DNA of 34,686 bases from Rhizobiales bacterium 65-9. GTDB lineage: Bacteria; Pseudomonadota; Alphaproteobacteria; Rhizobiales; Beijerinckiaceae. The stretch's first letter is position 1, and every line of letters starts with the position of its first letter. The notes beneath the pieces were generated by a model that did no database searches, was not told where the DNA came from, and was given only the letters and a program-made list of their open reading frames with translations. The stretch lies in the NCBI GenBank assembly GCA_001899525.1, contig MKVY01000033.1, positions 178,696 through 213,381 of the forward strand, given 5' to 3'. A program made the translations under genes and the position numbers. Of the stretch, positions 24,971 through 32,594 are shown in pieces.

Positions 24971-25114
24971 CGGCGGCCTCGCGGACCGCGTCCTCGGGCC
25001 GGCCGCTCCGGCGCGCCACTTTGGAAAAACAGCGTCACGTCTTCAACTCCCGCGCCACCTTCGGCGGGAGCGGTAAATTTCGCGTATCGGCGCAGCCGCC
25101 CTTGTTAGGGGCGG

Positions 25115-25145
25115 AAAACAAAAAGAGCGGCCCTGCGGCCGCTCT
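25115..25145 (-). terminator. Intrinsic terminator after tsf
   Basis: On the minus strand AGAGCGGCC pairs with GGCCGCTCT (25145-25137 with 25132-25124, 4-base loop), followed by TTTTTGTTTT. It begins about 35 bases after the tsf stop and ends the rpsB-tsf unit. Confidence 0.92.
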
Positions 25146-25179
25146 CCGTTGCTTTTGAAAGGCGCAGTTCGCGCGGGGA

Positions 25180-26109
25180 TCAATCCTTCTTCACGCCGGC
25201 CTGCGCGGCCACCTCGGCGGCGAAGTCCGACTCTTCCTTCTCGATACCCTCGCCCAGCGCGTAGCGCACGAAGGCCTTCAGCGTCACAGGCGCGCCGACC
25301 TTGCCTTCCGAGTCCTTCACCGCCTGGGCGATCGACTTGCCGCCATGCTCGGCGTGGATCGACACCTGCTCCAGCAGGCAGTTCTCCTTGGCGAAGCTCT
25401 TCAGGCCCGATTCCGCGATCTTCTCGATCACATGCGCGGGCTTGCCGGCGTTCTTCTCGGCGAGGATCGCCTTCTCGCGGGCGATCACGTCAGCCGGCAC
25501 CGCGGCGAGATCGAGCGCGACCGGATTCGTCGCGGCGACATGCATCGCGATCAGGCGGCCGAGCGCGGCGAGCTCCACCTTGTCGCCGGTCGATTCGAGC
25601 GCGACCAGCACGCCGATCTTGCCGAGGCCCTCGCCGACGGCGTTGTGCAGATAGACGCCGATGGCGCCCTGAGCGACCGACAGCACGGCCGCGCGGCGCA
25701 GCGTCATGTTCTCGCCGATGGTGGCGATGGCGGAGGAGATCGCGTCGGCGATCGTTCCCTCGCCGGCTTTCGCCGCCTTGATCGCCTCAACGTCGTCGCC
25801 GGTCTTCCAGGCGGCGTGGGCGATCATCTTCACGAGACCCTGGAAATGGTCGTTGCGGGCGACGAAGTCGGTCTCGGAGTTGACCTCGACGATGGCCGCC
25901 TTCACGCCCTCGTTCCACACGCCGATCAGCCCCTCGGCGGCCACGCGGCCGGATTTCTTGGCGGCCTTGGAGAGGCCTTTCTTGCGCAGCCAGTCGATCG
26001 CGGCCTCGATGTCGCCATTGGTTTCCGCGAGCGCGGCCTTGCAGTCCATCATGCCCGCGCCGGTTTTCTCGCGCAGGTCCTTCACCATTGCTGCGGTGAT
26101 ATTAGCCAT
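25180..26109 (-). CDS. tsf: Elongation factor Ts
   Basis: Guanine-nucleotide exchange factor for EF-Tu, 309 residues, cytoplasmic. The N-terminal UBA-like domain reads [19 protein letters not shown], and the core carries [15 protein letters not shown] (the TDFV motif that inserts into EF-Tu) and the later [10 protein letters not shown]. The start is backed by GAAGGAG upstream. It is second in rpsB-tsf, but a terminator-like hairpin separates the two genes and a strong terminator follows tsf. The pyrH-frr genes that often follow in this class are not attached. Confidence 0.98.
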   Translation of the reverse strand: MANITAAMVKDLREKTGAGMMDCKAALAETNGDIEAAIDWLRKKGLSKAAKKSGRVAAEGLIGVWNEGVKAAIVEVNSETDFVARNDHFQGLVKMIAHAAWKTGDDVEAIKAAKAGEGTIADAISSAIATIGENMTLRRAAVLSVAQGAIGVYLHNAVGEGLGKIGVLVALESTGDKVELAALGRLIAMHVAATNPVALDLAAVPADVIAREKAILAEKNAGKPAHVIEKIAESGLKSFAKENCLLEQVSIHAEHGGKSIAQAVKDSEGKVGAPVTLKAFVRYALGEGIEKEESDFAAEVAAQAGVKKD

Positions 26110-26134
26110 GGGATGGCTCCTTCAAATCTCAGAG

Positions 26135-26165
26135 TTAAAAACCCGGCGATCGCGGATCGCCGGGT
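26135..26165 (-). terminator. Terminator/attenuator-like hairpin between rpsB and tsf
   Basis: Perfect 11-base arms (26165-26155 with 26151-26141, 3-base loop) are followed on the minus strand by TTTTTAA. The hairpin lies about 40 bases after the rpsB stop and about 25 bases before the tsf start. It looks like a partial terminator tuning the rpsB:tsf ratio. Confidence 0.75.
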
Positions 26166-26206
26166 CATATCGGTCGGCGATCCGCGTTCCGCCACGCGGA
26201 TGAGGC

Positions 26207-27244
26207 TTACGCCTCGAGAAGCGTCTTGGCCTGGGCGATCCAGCCGTCGCGCGCCGAGCGGCCGTTCAGCTTCAGATCGGCGTCGAGCTTGGCCTCGTCC
26301 TCCGGCGTCATCGCCGCAAGCTGCCAGTAATGGAACACGCCGCCCTCGTTCAGCTTCTTCTCGAGCTGCGGGCCGACGCCCGTGAGGTTGGTCAGATCGT
26401 CCGGCGCGCCGCGCGGGGCGGCGAGCAGCTCGAAGCGCTCGGTCTGGCCGGCGGCTTCCTCTTCCGCCGGCGCGGCGCCGACGTCGTTGGCCGGCAGCGC
26501 CTCGACCATCGGCGCCTCGGAGGCGCCGATATCGACGCCCGCCTGGCCCTGGCCGCGGCCGATGCCGTCGATGGCGGCGCGGGCGACGAGGTCGCAATAG
26601 AGCGCGATGGCGCGGCCGGCGTCGTCATTGGCCGGAACCGGGAAGGTGATGCCGTCCGGGTCGCAGTTGGTGTCGACGATGGCGACGACCGGAATGTTCA
26701 GGCGGCGCGCCTCCTTGATGGCGAGTTGCTCCTTGTTCGTGTCGATCACGAACAGAAGCTCCGGCACGCCGCCCATCTCCTTGATGCCGCCGAGCGCGCG
26801 CTCGAGCTTGGCCTTCTCGCGCGAGAGCATCAGGCGCTCTTTCTTGGTCAGGCCCGCGGCGCCCGCGCCGCCGGCCAGCAGCTCGTCCACCTTGCGCAGA
26901 CGCGCGATCGAGGCCGACACGGTCTTCCAGTTGGTCAGCGTGCCGCCAAGCCAGCGCGCATTGACGAAATACTGGGCCGACTTCTTGGCCGCCTCGGCTA
27001 TCGCCTCGGACGCGCCGCGCTTGGTGCCGACGAAGAGCACCCGGCCGCCCTTGGCCACCGTGTCGGAGACCTGCTGAAGGGCGCGGTGCAGCATCGGCAC
27101 AGTCTGCGCGAGGTCGATGATGTGGATGTTGTTGCGGGTGCCGAAGATGTACTGCGCCATCTTCGGGTTCCAGCGATGCGACTGGTGGCCGAAATGCGCG
27201 CCGGCTTCCAGAAGCGAGCGCATGGAAAATTCAGGAAGAGCCAT
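26207..27244 (-). CDS. rpsB: 30S ribosomal protein S2 with C-terminal extension
   Basis: Small-subunit ribosomal protein of 345 residues, against about 240 for E. coli S2. The core is canonical: [20 protein letters not shown] near the N-terminus, [25 protein letters not shown] and [20 protein letters not shown]. After residue about 245 comes an acidic Ala/Glu-rich linker and a helix-hairpin-helix-like segment ([19 protein letters not shown], then [19 protein letters not shown]), an extension usual in Hyphomicrobiales. The ATG at 27244 has GGAGAAGG about 7 bases upstream; the longer open frame is not needed. First gene of the rpsB-tsf pair. Confidence 0.97.
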   Translation of the reverse strand: MALPEFSMRSLLEAGAHFGHQSHRWNPKMAQYIFGTRNNIHIIDLAQTVPMLHRALQQVSDTVAKGGRVLFVGTKRGASEAIAEAAKKSAQYFVNARWLGGTLTNWKTVSASIARLRKVDELLAGGAGAAGLTKKERLMLSREKAKLERALGGIKEMGGVPELLFVIDTNKEQLAIKEARRLNIPVVAIVDTNCDPDGITFPVPANDDAGRAIALYCDLVARAAIDGIGRGQGQAGVDIGASEAPMVEALPANDVGAAPAEEEAAGQTERFELLAAPRGAPDDLTNLTGVGPQLEKKLNEGGVFHYWQLAAMTPEDEAKLDADLKLNGRSARDGWIAQAKTLLEA

Positions 27245-27521
27245 CGATGCCTTCTCCGGTTGAACGTCGGCGGAGGCTGGCAGGGCTTGAAGCCCCGCCA
27301 CCGGATGGAGCCTCGGAATGAGGCCCCGATCTCCGCCTGTGGGATGGGCGGCCGGTTACAGGAACGCGGGCCGGCTGGCAAGGGCGGCCGGCCAATAGCC
27401 GAGGGACGTGCGCTCCCGCACCCCGCTTTTTCCGCGGCGGGCGTCTGCTGGCGGCGGGCGCGACGCCCCGCGAATCCTTCCGCCGGCGCGGATCGACCCT
27501 CGCGCAGGACAGGAGGTCGCC

Positions 27522-28385
27522 ATGGCCGATGGAGGCGTCATTCGGGTCAGCTTCGAGGATATTCGGACGAACTATCCGAAATACGACAAGCTGCCGAAGC
27601 CGGTGAAAACATACATGGACGGCCTCAACAAGGGGATCGAGGAAGGCAAGCCGAAGAACACGCCCTGCTGCATCCAGGTGAGCCATGCGCTCAACGCCGT
27701 CGGTCAGGACATCTATTCGCGCAGCTACCGGCGGCCCAATCCGAGAATCCCCGGCGGCAACGGCTACTATCTCGGCGCCGTCGACGAACTCGAACATTAT
27801 CTGGCCCAGCGCTACGGCGCAGGCGAGAACATCAAGAAAACCCCCGCCGGCGGAACGCGCACGGAAAAGCAGATGAAGGAGTATCTGCAGGACCGCACCG
27901 GCCTGCTCGTGTTCCGCAACAGCGGCGCCGGCTTCCACACCGAATTCTGGGACGGGGCGCACATTCTCCAGTCCGGCGCCATTCCCGGCGCGACGGCGGT
28001 GATGAACGAGAAGGCGATTTTCGGCCAGGCGCGGATTCTGTTCTGGGACATCTTCGATTCAAGCGACCGCAATCCGATCCCCGGCTGGCTGCCGGGATGG
28101 TGGGAGGTCGATGACGGCAAGCTCTACTATTATTATTTCTCCGATCAGCACGGCGTGACCTACACGAAAACCAAGCCGGCGAACGTCGCGCTGCCGCCCA
28201 CCAAAATGCCCATGAACGAAGGCACCGTCGCCGTCGCGTCCGACCCGACCCAGTTCATCATCAACTGGAATCCGGCCGACGGCGGCGTCACGATCGAAAC
28301 CTTCTCCCCGGAGCCGTTGACCAGCACGACGCGCATGCGGGGCGTCTCCAACCGCTACGGGCCGCTGACCGCGACGAAGATGTGA
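27522..28385 (+). CDS. Tae4-like peptidoglycan amidase (T6SS effector-type) with extra C-terminal domain
   Basis: A 287-residue protein whose first 175 residues resemble type VI secretion amidase effector 4, a papain-like DL-endopeptidase cutting peptidoglycan stem peptides. Key parts: SFEDIRTNYPKY at the N-terminus, PCCIQVSHALNAVG with the candidate nucleophile (Cys49, or Cys50 next to it), and GFHTEFWDG with candidate His139 and Asp144. There is no signal peptide, as expected for a T6SS cargo. Residues 185-287 form a separate domain I do not recognise, starting GWLPGWWEVDDGKLYYYYF and rich in Thr, Pro and predicted strands. The start has a near-perfect AGGAGGT site. No Tai4-like immunity gene or T6SS structural gene is nearby, so its role could be antibacterial or self-directed. 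Confidence 0.72.
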   Translation: MADGGVIRVSFEDIRTNYPKYDKLPKPVKTYMDGLNKGIEEGKPKNTPCCIQVSHALNAVGQDIYSRSYRRPNPRIPGGNGYYLGAVDELEHYLAQRYGAGENIKKTPAGGTRTEKQMKEYLQDRTGLLVFRNSGAGFHTEFWDGAHILQSGAIPGATAVMNEKAIFGQARILFWDIFDSSDRNPIPGWLPGWWEVDDGKLYYYYFSDQHGVTYTKTKPANVALPPTKMPMNEGTVAVASDPTQFIINWNPADGGVTIETFSPEPLTSTTRMRGVSNRYGPLTATKM

Positions 28386-28517
28386 GCGACGCCGACCGGT
28401 TTCGCGGGCCACGGCTTCCCCGCACGGCGCAAAAAAGGCTTTCGCCGCCTGATCACCGAAACGCAGCGCCTCTTTAACACAATCCTGCCAATTGCGGGCG
28501 ATTGTTGAGCGCCGAGG

Positions 28518-28542
28518 CGCGCCGGCGATCCGGGCCGGCGCG
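28518..28542 (+). promoter_or_regulatory. GC-rich hairpin in the ClC leader
   Basis: CGCGCCGGC (28518-28526) and GCCGGCGCG (28534-28542) form a perfect 9-base stem with a 7-base loop, 18 bases before the ClC start and about 130 bases after the amidase stop. With only TCTTC following, it is a weak terminator candidate or a leader structure. Confidence 0.4.
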
Positions 28543-28560
28543 TCTTCGCGACAGGCCGGC

Positions 28561-30348
28561 ATGAACATTCCCTCCCCCCTCGCCGCAGATCTTCGCCCCC
28601 AGCGCCTCAAGGACTGGCTGCGGGCGCAGGTCAGGGCGCGCGAGTTCAACCTCGCCATTCTCGCTCTCATCATCGGCGGGGTCGGAGGCGCGGTCGTCGT
28701 CGGCATGAGCGCAACGACGAAGGCGATGCACGCCGTCTTCTTCGGGGTGACCGACGGAAGCGGGGTCAGCGCCGCGCGCGCCCTGCCGCTCTGGAGCCTG
28801 CTCATTCCGGCGGCCGGCGGAGCGGCCCTCGGCGTCATCAGCCTGCTGCTCGGCCGCTGGCGCAAGCGCCAGATGGTCGACCCGATCGAGGCCAACGCGC
28901 TGCATGGCGGCCGCATGTCGGTGCGGGACAGCCTCATCATCGCGATCCAGACCATGATCTCCAACGGCTTCGGCGCGTCGGTCGGTCTGGAAGCCGGCTA
29001 CACGCAGATGGGCAGCATGATCGCCTCGCGCGTCGGCGTCGCGTTCCGCCTGCGGCGGCAGGACATGCGGACGCTGGTCGGCTGCGGAGCGGCGGCGGCG
29101 ATCGGGGCCGCGTTCGATGCGCCCATCACCGGCGCGTTCTACGCCTTCGAGCTGATCATCGGCTCCTACGCCATCGGCACCATGGCGCCGGTGATGGCGG
29201 CGGCGGTCAGCGCGACGCTCGCGGCGAAAGCCCTGGGCGGCGTCACGCTGCCGCTGGAGCTTGCGCCGCTCGCCTCGGCGCCGCCCTCGCAATATCCGAT
29301 TTTCCTCGCGCTCGGCTTCGCCTGCGGCCTGCTCGGCATCGCGCTCATGCGCTCGGTGTCGAAAATCGAAACGCTGTTCAATCGCTCTCCGCTCCCGGCG
29401 CCGCTGCGCCCGGTGGTCGGCGGCCTGCTGATCGGCGGCCTCGGCTTCATCACGCCGCAGGCGCTCGCGGCCGGGCATGGCGCGCTTCACATGCAATTGC
29501 ATTCGCCCGGCCTGCTCTACGAACTGCTGTTCGTTTTCGTGCTGAAATCGCTCGCCTCGGCGATCTCGCTGGGCTCAGGATTTCGCGGCGGCCTCTTCTT
29601 CGCGTCGCTGTTTCTGGGCGCGGTGCTCGGCCGCATCGTCGGCGGCGTTCTGCTTTTCGCGTTCCCCGGCGCGCCGATCGATCCGACGCTCGTGGCGCTG
29701 ACCGGCATGAGCGCGCTGGCGGTCGCGATCATCGGCGGACCGCTGACCATGACGTTTCTCGCGCTCGAAACGACGGGCGATCTGACGATCGCCGGCGTCG
29801 CGCTCGCGGCGTCCGTGATCGCGAGCCTCACGGTGCGCGAGCTGTTCGGCTACTCCTTCTCCACCTGGCGTCTCCACCTGCGTGGCGAGACGATCCGCAG
29901 CGCGCTCGATGTCGGCTGGATCCGCAGCCTCACCGTCGGGCGAATGATGCGGCCGCCGAGCGAGACGGCGCCGAGCAGCCTGACGGTCGAGGCGTTCCGG
30001 CAGGCGTTTCCCCTCGGCTCGACGACCCGCGTGATCGCCGTCGACGAGGCGGGCCGCTATGCGGGCATCGTGCTCGTCGCCGACGCATACGCCATCGAGG
30101 ACAGCACGATCAGGGCGGAGGACAGCATCGCGCCGCTCCTCAAGCTCACGAACACGATGCTGACGCCTCTGATGAATGTGAAACAGGCGATCGCGATCTT
30201 CGAGCGCTCCGAAAGCGAGGCGCTGGTCGTCGTCGGCGACCAGCAGTCGCGCAAGGTGGTCGGCTTCCTCACCGAAGCGTTCGCGCTGCGGCGCTATTCG
30301 GAGGAGCTCGACCTCGCGCGGCGCGGCGCCATCGGCGAGAAAGCATAA
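28561..30348 (+). CDS. ClC-family chloride channel/antiporter with CBS pair
   Basis: Inner-membrane anion channel or H+/anion exchanger of 595 residues. The ClC core spans about residues 25-440 with the usual duplicated helices. The gating-glutamate motif is GASVGLEAGYTQ (Glu144) in place of the textbook GREGP. The first selectivity loop, normally GSGIP before VEA, reads RKRQMVDPIEA (101-111), so the central serine is not kept. The later GxFxP region is FRGGLFFASLFLGAVLG. The C-terminal 135 residues carry two CBS domains (SLTVGRMMRPPSET; VKQAIAIFERSESEALVVVG), which in other ClCs bind adenine nucleotides. ATG 28561 is chosen at the natural N-terminus; the ribosome site is weak. Transported ion uncertain. 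Confidence 0.9.
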   Translation: MNIPSPLAADLRPQRLKDWLRAQVRAREFNLAILALIIGGVGGAVVVGMSATTKAMHAVFFGVTDGSGVSAARALPLWSLLIPAAGGAALGVISLLLGRWRKRQMVDPIEANALHGGRMSVRDSLIIAIQTMISNGFGASVGLEAGYTQMGSMIASRVGVAFRLRRQDMRTLVGCGAAAAIGAAFDAPITGAFYAFELIIGSYAIGTMAPVMAAAVSATLAAKALGGVTLPLELAPLASAPPSQYPIFLALGFACGLLGIALMRSVSKIETLFNRSPLPAPLRPVVGGLLIGGLGFITPQALAAGHGALHMQLHSPGLLYELLFVFVLKSLASAISLGSGFRGGLFFASLFLGAVLGRIVGGVLLFAFPGAPIDPTLVALTGMSALAVAIIGGPLTMTFLALETTGDLTIAGVALAASVIASLTVRELFGYSFSTWRLHLRGETIRSALDVGWIRSLTVGRMMRPPSETAPSSLTVEAFRQAFPLGSTTRVIAVDEAGRYAGIVLVADAYAIEDSTIRAEDSIAPLLKLTNTMLTPLMNVKQAIAIFERSESEALVVVGDQQSRKVVGFLTEAFALRRYSEELDLARRGAIGEKA

Positions 30349-30379
30349 ATCATCCGCGCCGCGTGAACGCCTTCAGACC

Positions 30380-30406
30380 AGCGGGCGCCGCTTTCCCGCG
30401 CCCGCT
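30380..30406. terminator. Stem-loop between convergent ClC and gabD genes
   Basis: AGCGGGCGC (30380-30388) and GCGCCCGCT (30398-30406) pair perfectly around a 9-base loop, between the ClC stop (30348) and the gabD stop (30408-30410). The U-tract is weak on both strands, so this is a candidate bidirectional terminator only. Confidence 0.5.
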
Positions 30407-30407
30407 T

Positions 30408-31856
30408 TCAGACGCCGAGACCGCCCATCAGCATGTATTTGATCTCGACGAACTCATCCATGCCGTGGCGGGAGCCTTCGCGCCCGAGGCCGGATTCCTT
30501 GACGCCGCCGAACGGCGCGACCTCGGTCCCAAGGATCGCCGCGTTCACCCCGACCATGCCGTATTCGAGCGCTTCCGCGACGCGAAAGGCGCGGCCCAGA
30601 TCCTTCGTGTAGAAATAGCTCGCGAGGCCGTACTGCGTCGCGTTGGCGAGCCGCACCACCTCCTCCTCGTCCTTGAACTTGTAGACCGCGGCGACAGGCC
30701 CGAACACCTCCTCGCGGGTGATCAGCATCGTCGTGGTCACGCCGGACAGAACGGTGGGCTCATAAAACGTGCGGCCAAGCGCGTGCCGATGGCCGCCGAC
30801 GACCAGCTTCGCGCCCTGGCCGACGGCGTCTCCCACAAGGCGCTCCACCTTCTCCACCGCCTTCTCATTGATCAGCGGACCTTGCATGACGCCGACTTCG
30901 GCGCCGTCGCCGACTTTCATCCTGATCACTTCCGAGGCGAACTTTTCGACGAAGGCGTCATGAATTCCGTCCTGCACGTAGAGCCTGTTCGTGCAGACGC
31001 AGGTCTGGCCCATGTTGCGGTATTTGGCGATGATCGCGCCCTCCACCGCCTTGTCGAGATCGGCGTCGTCAAAGACGATGAAGGGCGCATTGCCGCCAAG
31101 CTCGAGCGCGACCTTCTTCACCGTGTCGGCCGCCTGCTTCATCAGCAGCTTGCCGACCGGCGTCGATCCGGTGAAGCCGACGAAACGAACCGCCGGATGC
31201 GACGTCATCACGCCGCCGATCGCCGCCGCATCGCCGGTCACGACATTGAGCACGCCGGCGGGCAGGCCGGCGCGCGCCGCCAGCTCCGCGAGGGCGAGCG
31301 CGGTCAGCGGCGTGTCCGGCGCCGGCTTGACCACGAACGAACAGCCGGCGGCGAGGCCGGGCGCGCATTTGCGGGTGATCATCGCGGCGGGGAAATTCCA
31401 CGGCGTGATCGCCGCGCACACGCCGATCGGCTGCTTCTGCACGATGATGCGCGAGCCGGGAAACGGCGAGGGAATGGTCTCGCCATACACGCGCTTGGCC
31501 TCCTCGGCATAAAACTCGACGAAGGACGCGGCGTAGGCGACCTCGCCGCGCGATTCCGCCAGCGGCTTGCCCTGCTCGGCGGTCATGATCTGCGCGATGT
31601 CCTCCTGGTTCGCCATGATCAGGTCGAACCATTTGCGCAGAATGACGGAGCGCTCCTTCGCCGGCCTCTTCGCCCAGGGCCCGAAGGCGCGCGCGGCCGC
31701 CTCCACAGCCTTCGTGGTTTCATCGGCGCCGAACCGCGGGACCTTCGCCAGAACCCGGCCGGTTGCGGGATTGTCGATCGCGTCCACGCCCTCGCCGATC
31801 CAGGCGCCGTCCACGAAGCACTGGGACTTCAGAAGCGCGGAATCCTTGAGCTGCAT
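30408..31856 (-). CDS. gabD: NAD(P)-dependent succinate-semialdehyde dehydrogenase
   Basis: Aldehyde dehydrogenase of 482 residues, matching GabD length, converting succinate semialdehyde to succinate at the end of the GABA shunt. Visible: TPWNFPAAMITRK (Asn154), FTGSTPVGKLL, the general base in LELGGNAPF (Glu252), and the nucleophile in GQTCVCTNR (Cys286, with Cys288 two residues on as in GabD enzymes). Further on are EEVFGPVAAVY and PFGGVKESGLGREG. The start at 31856 has GGAGG 8 bases upstream; upstream in-frame ATGs at 31868 and 31874 are less likely. It is divergent from the TetR-type regulator. Other small semialdehydes remain possible substrates. Confidence 0.92.
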   Translation of the reverse strand: MQLKDSALLKSQCFVDGAWIGEGVDAIDNPATGRVLAKVPRFGADETTKAVEAAARAFGPWAKRPAKERSVILRKWFDLIMANQEDIAQIMTAEQGKPLAESRGEVAYAASFVEFYAEEAKRVYGETIPSPFPGSRIIVQKQPIGVCAAITPWNFPAAMITRKCAPGLAAGCSFVVKPAPDTPLTALALAELAARAGLPAGVLNVVTGDAAAIGGVMTSHPAVRFVGFTGSTPVGKLLMKQAADTVKKVALELGGNAPFIVFDDADLDKAVEGAIIAKYRNMGQTCVCTNRLYVQDGIHDAFVEKFASEVIRMKVGDGAEVGVMQGPLINEKAVEKVERLVGDAVGQGAKLVVGGHRHALGRTFYEPTVLSGVTTTMLITREEVFGPVAAVYKFKDEEEVVRLANATQYGLASYFYTKDLGRAFRVAEALEYGMVGVNAAILGTEVAPFGGVKESGLGREGSRHGMDEFVEIKYMLMGGLGV

Positions 31857-31957
31857 GACGGCCTCCATCGGCATCGAACCGGGCGCGTCCTACCATCGCG
31901 GCCTCTGGTCGGAAACGTCCCTTGGCGCATGGCCGGCCGTTGTGGCATCAGCAACCC

Positions 31958-32590
31958 ATGCGATGGCAAGGACATGGCGAGCGCCGGGGTTATCACCACG
32001 GCAACCTGCGCGAGGCGCTGATCGCCGCCGCTCTCGACCTGATCTCAAGCAAGGGGCCGGGCGGCTTCACCTTCGCCGAGGCGGCGCGCCAGGCGGGCGT
32101 CAGCGCCGCGGCGCCCTATCGGCATTTCCGCGACCGCGACACCCTGCTCGCCGACGTGGCGCGGCGCGGTTTCGAGTTGTTCGCCGAGCGCCTCGCGGCC
32201 GCATGGGACGAAGGCAAGCCGACGCCCCTGCCCGCGCTGCAGCGGCTGGGGCGCGCCTATCTCGACTTCGCCAGGGCGGAGCCGGCCTATTACGCGGCGA
32301 TGTTCGAAGCGGGACTGCCGATCGCCAACCATGCCGACTATCGCGCGGCGTCGGAGAAAGCGTTCGGCATCCTCAAGATGGCGTGCGACGCGGTCGTCGC
32401 GGCGATGCCGCAGGCCACGCGCCCGCCCGCCATGATGATGGCGCTGCACATCTGGTCGCTGTCGCACGGCGTGGCGAGCCTGTTCGCCCGCGGCGACTCT
32501 GCGCGGCGTCCGCTTCCGATGCCGGCCGAGGATCTGCTCGAAGCCGGCGTGATGATCTATCTGGACGGGCTCGGCGCGCGGCCGGAGTAA
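31958..32590 (+). CDS. TetR/AcrR-family transcriptional regulator
   Basis: DNA-binding repressor-type protein of 210 residues. The N-terminal helix-turn-helix carries the YHHGNLREALIAAALDLI signature of a TetR subgroup, then FTFAEAARQAGVSAAAPYRH ending in the recognition helix. The C-terminal ligand-binding part (FARAEPAYYAAMFEAGL, LHIWSLSHGVASLF) fits the WHG-type TetR C-terminal domain. ATG 31958 is chosen although no clear ribosome site precedes it; a leaderless start is possible. It is divergent from gabD across about 100 bases, the classic arrangement for local repression, so gabD is the likely target (inference). Confidence 0.88.
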   Translation: MRWQGHGERRGYHHGNLREALIAAALDLISSKGPGGFTFAEAARQAGVSAAAPYRHFRDRDTLLADVARRGFELFAERLAAAWDEGKPTPLPALQRLGRAYLDFARAEPAYYAAMFEAGLPIANHADYRAASEKAFGILKMACDAVVAAMPQATRPPAMMMALHIWSLSHGVASLFARGDSARRPLPMPAEDLLEAGVMIYLDGLGARPE

Positions 32591-32594
32591 TCGG

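Noticed and set aside
25081-25179. Candidate small RNA after tsf
   Set aside because: The hairpin with T-tract is fully explained as the tsf terminator; no separate promoter is visible.
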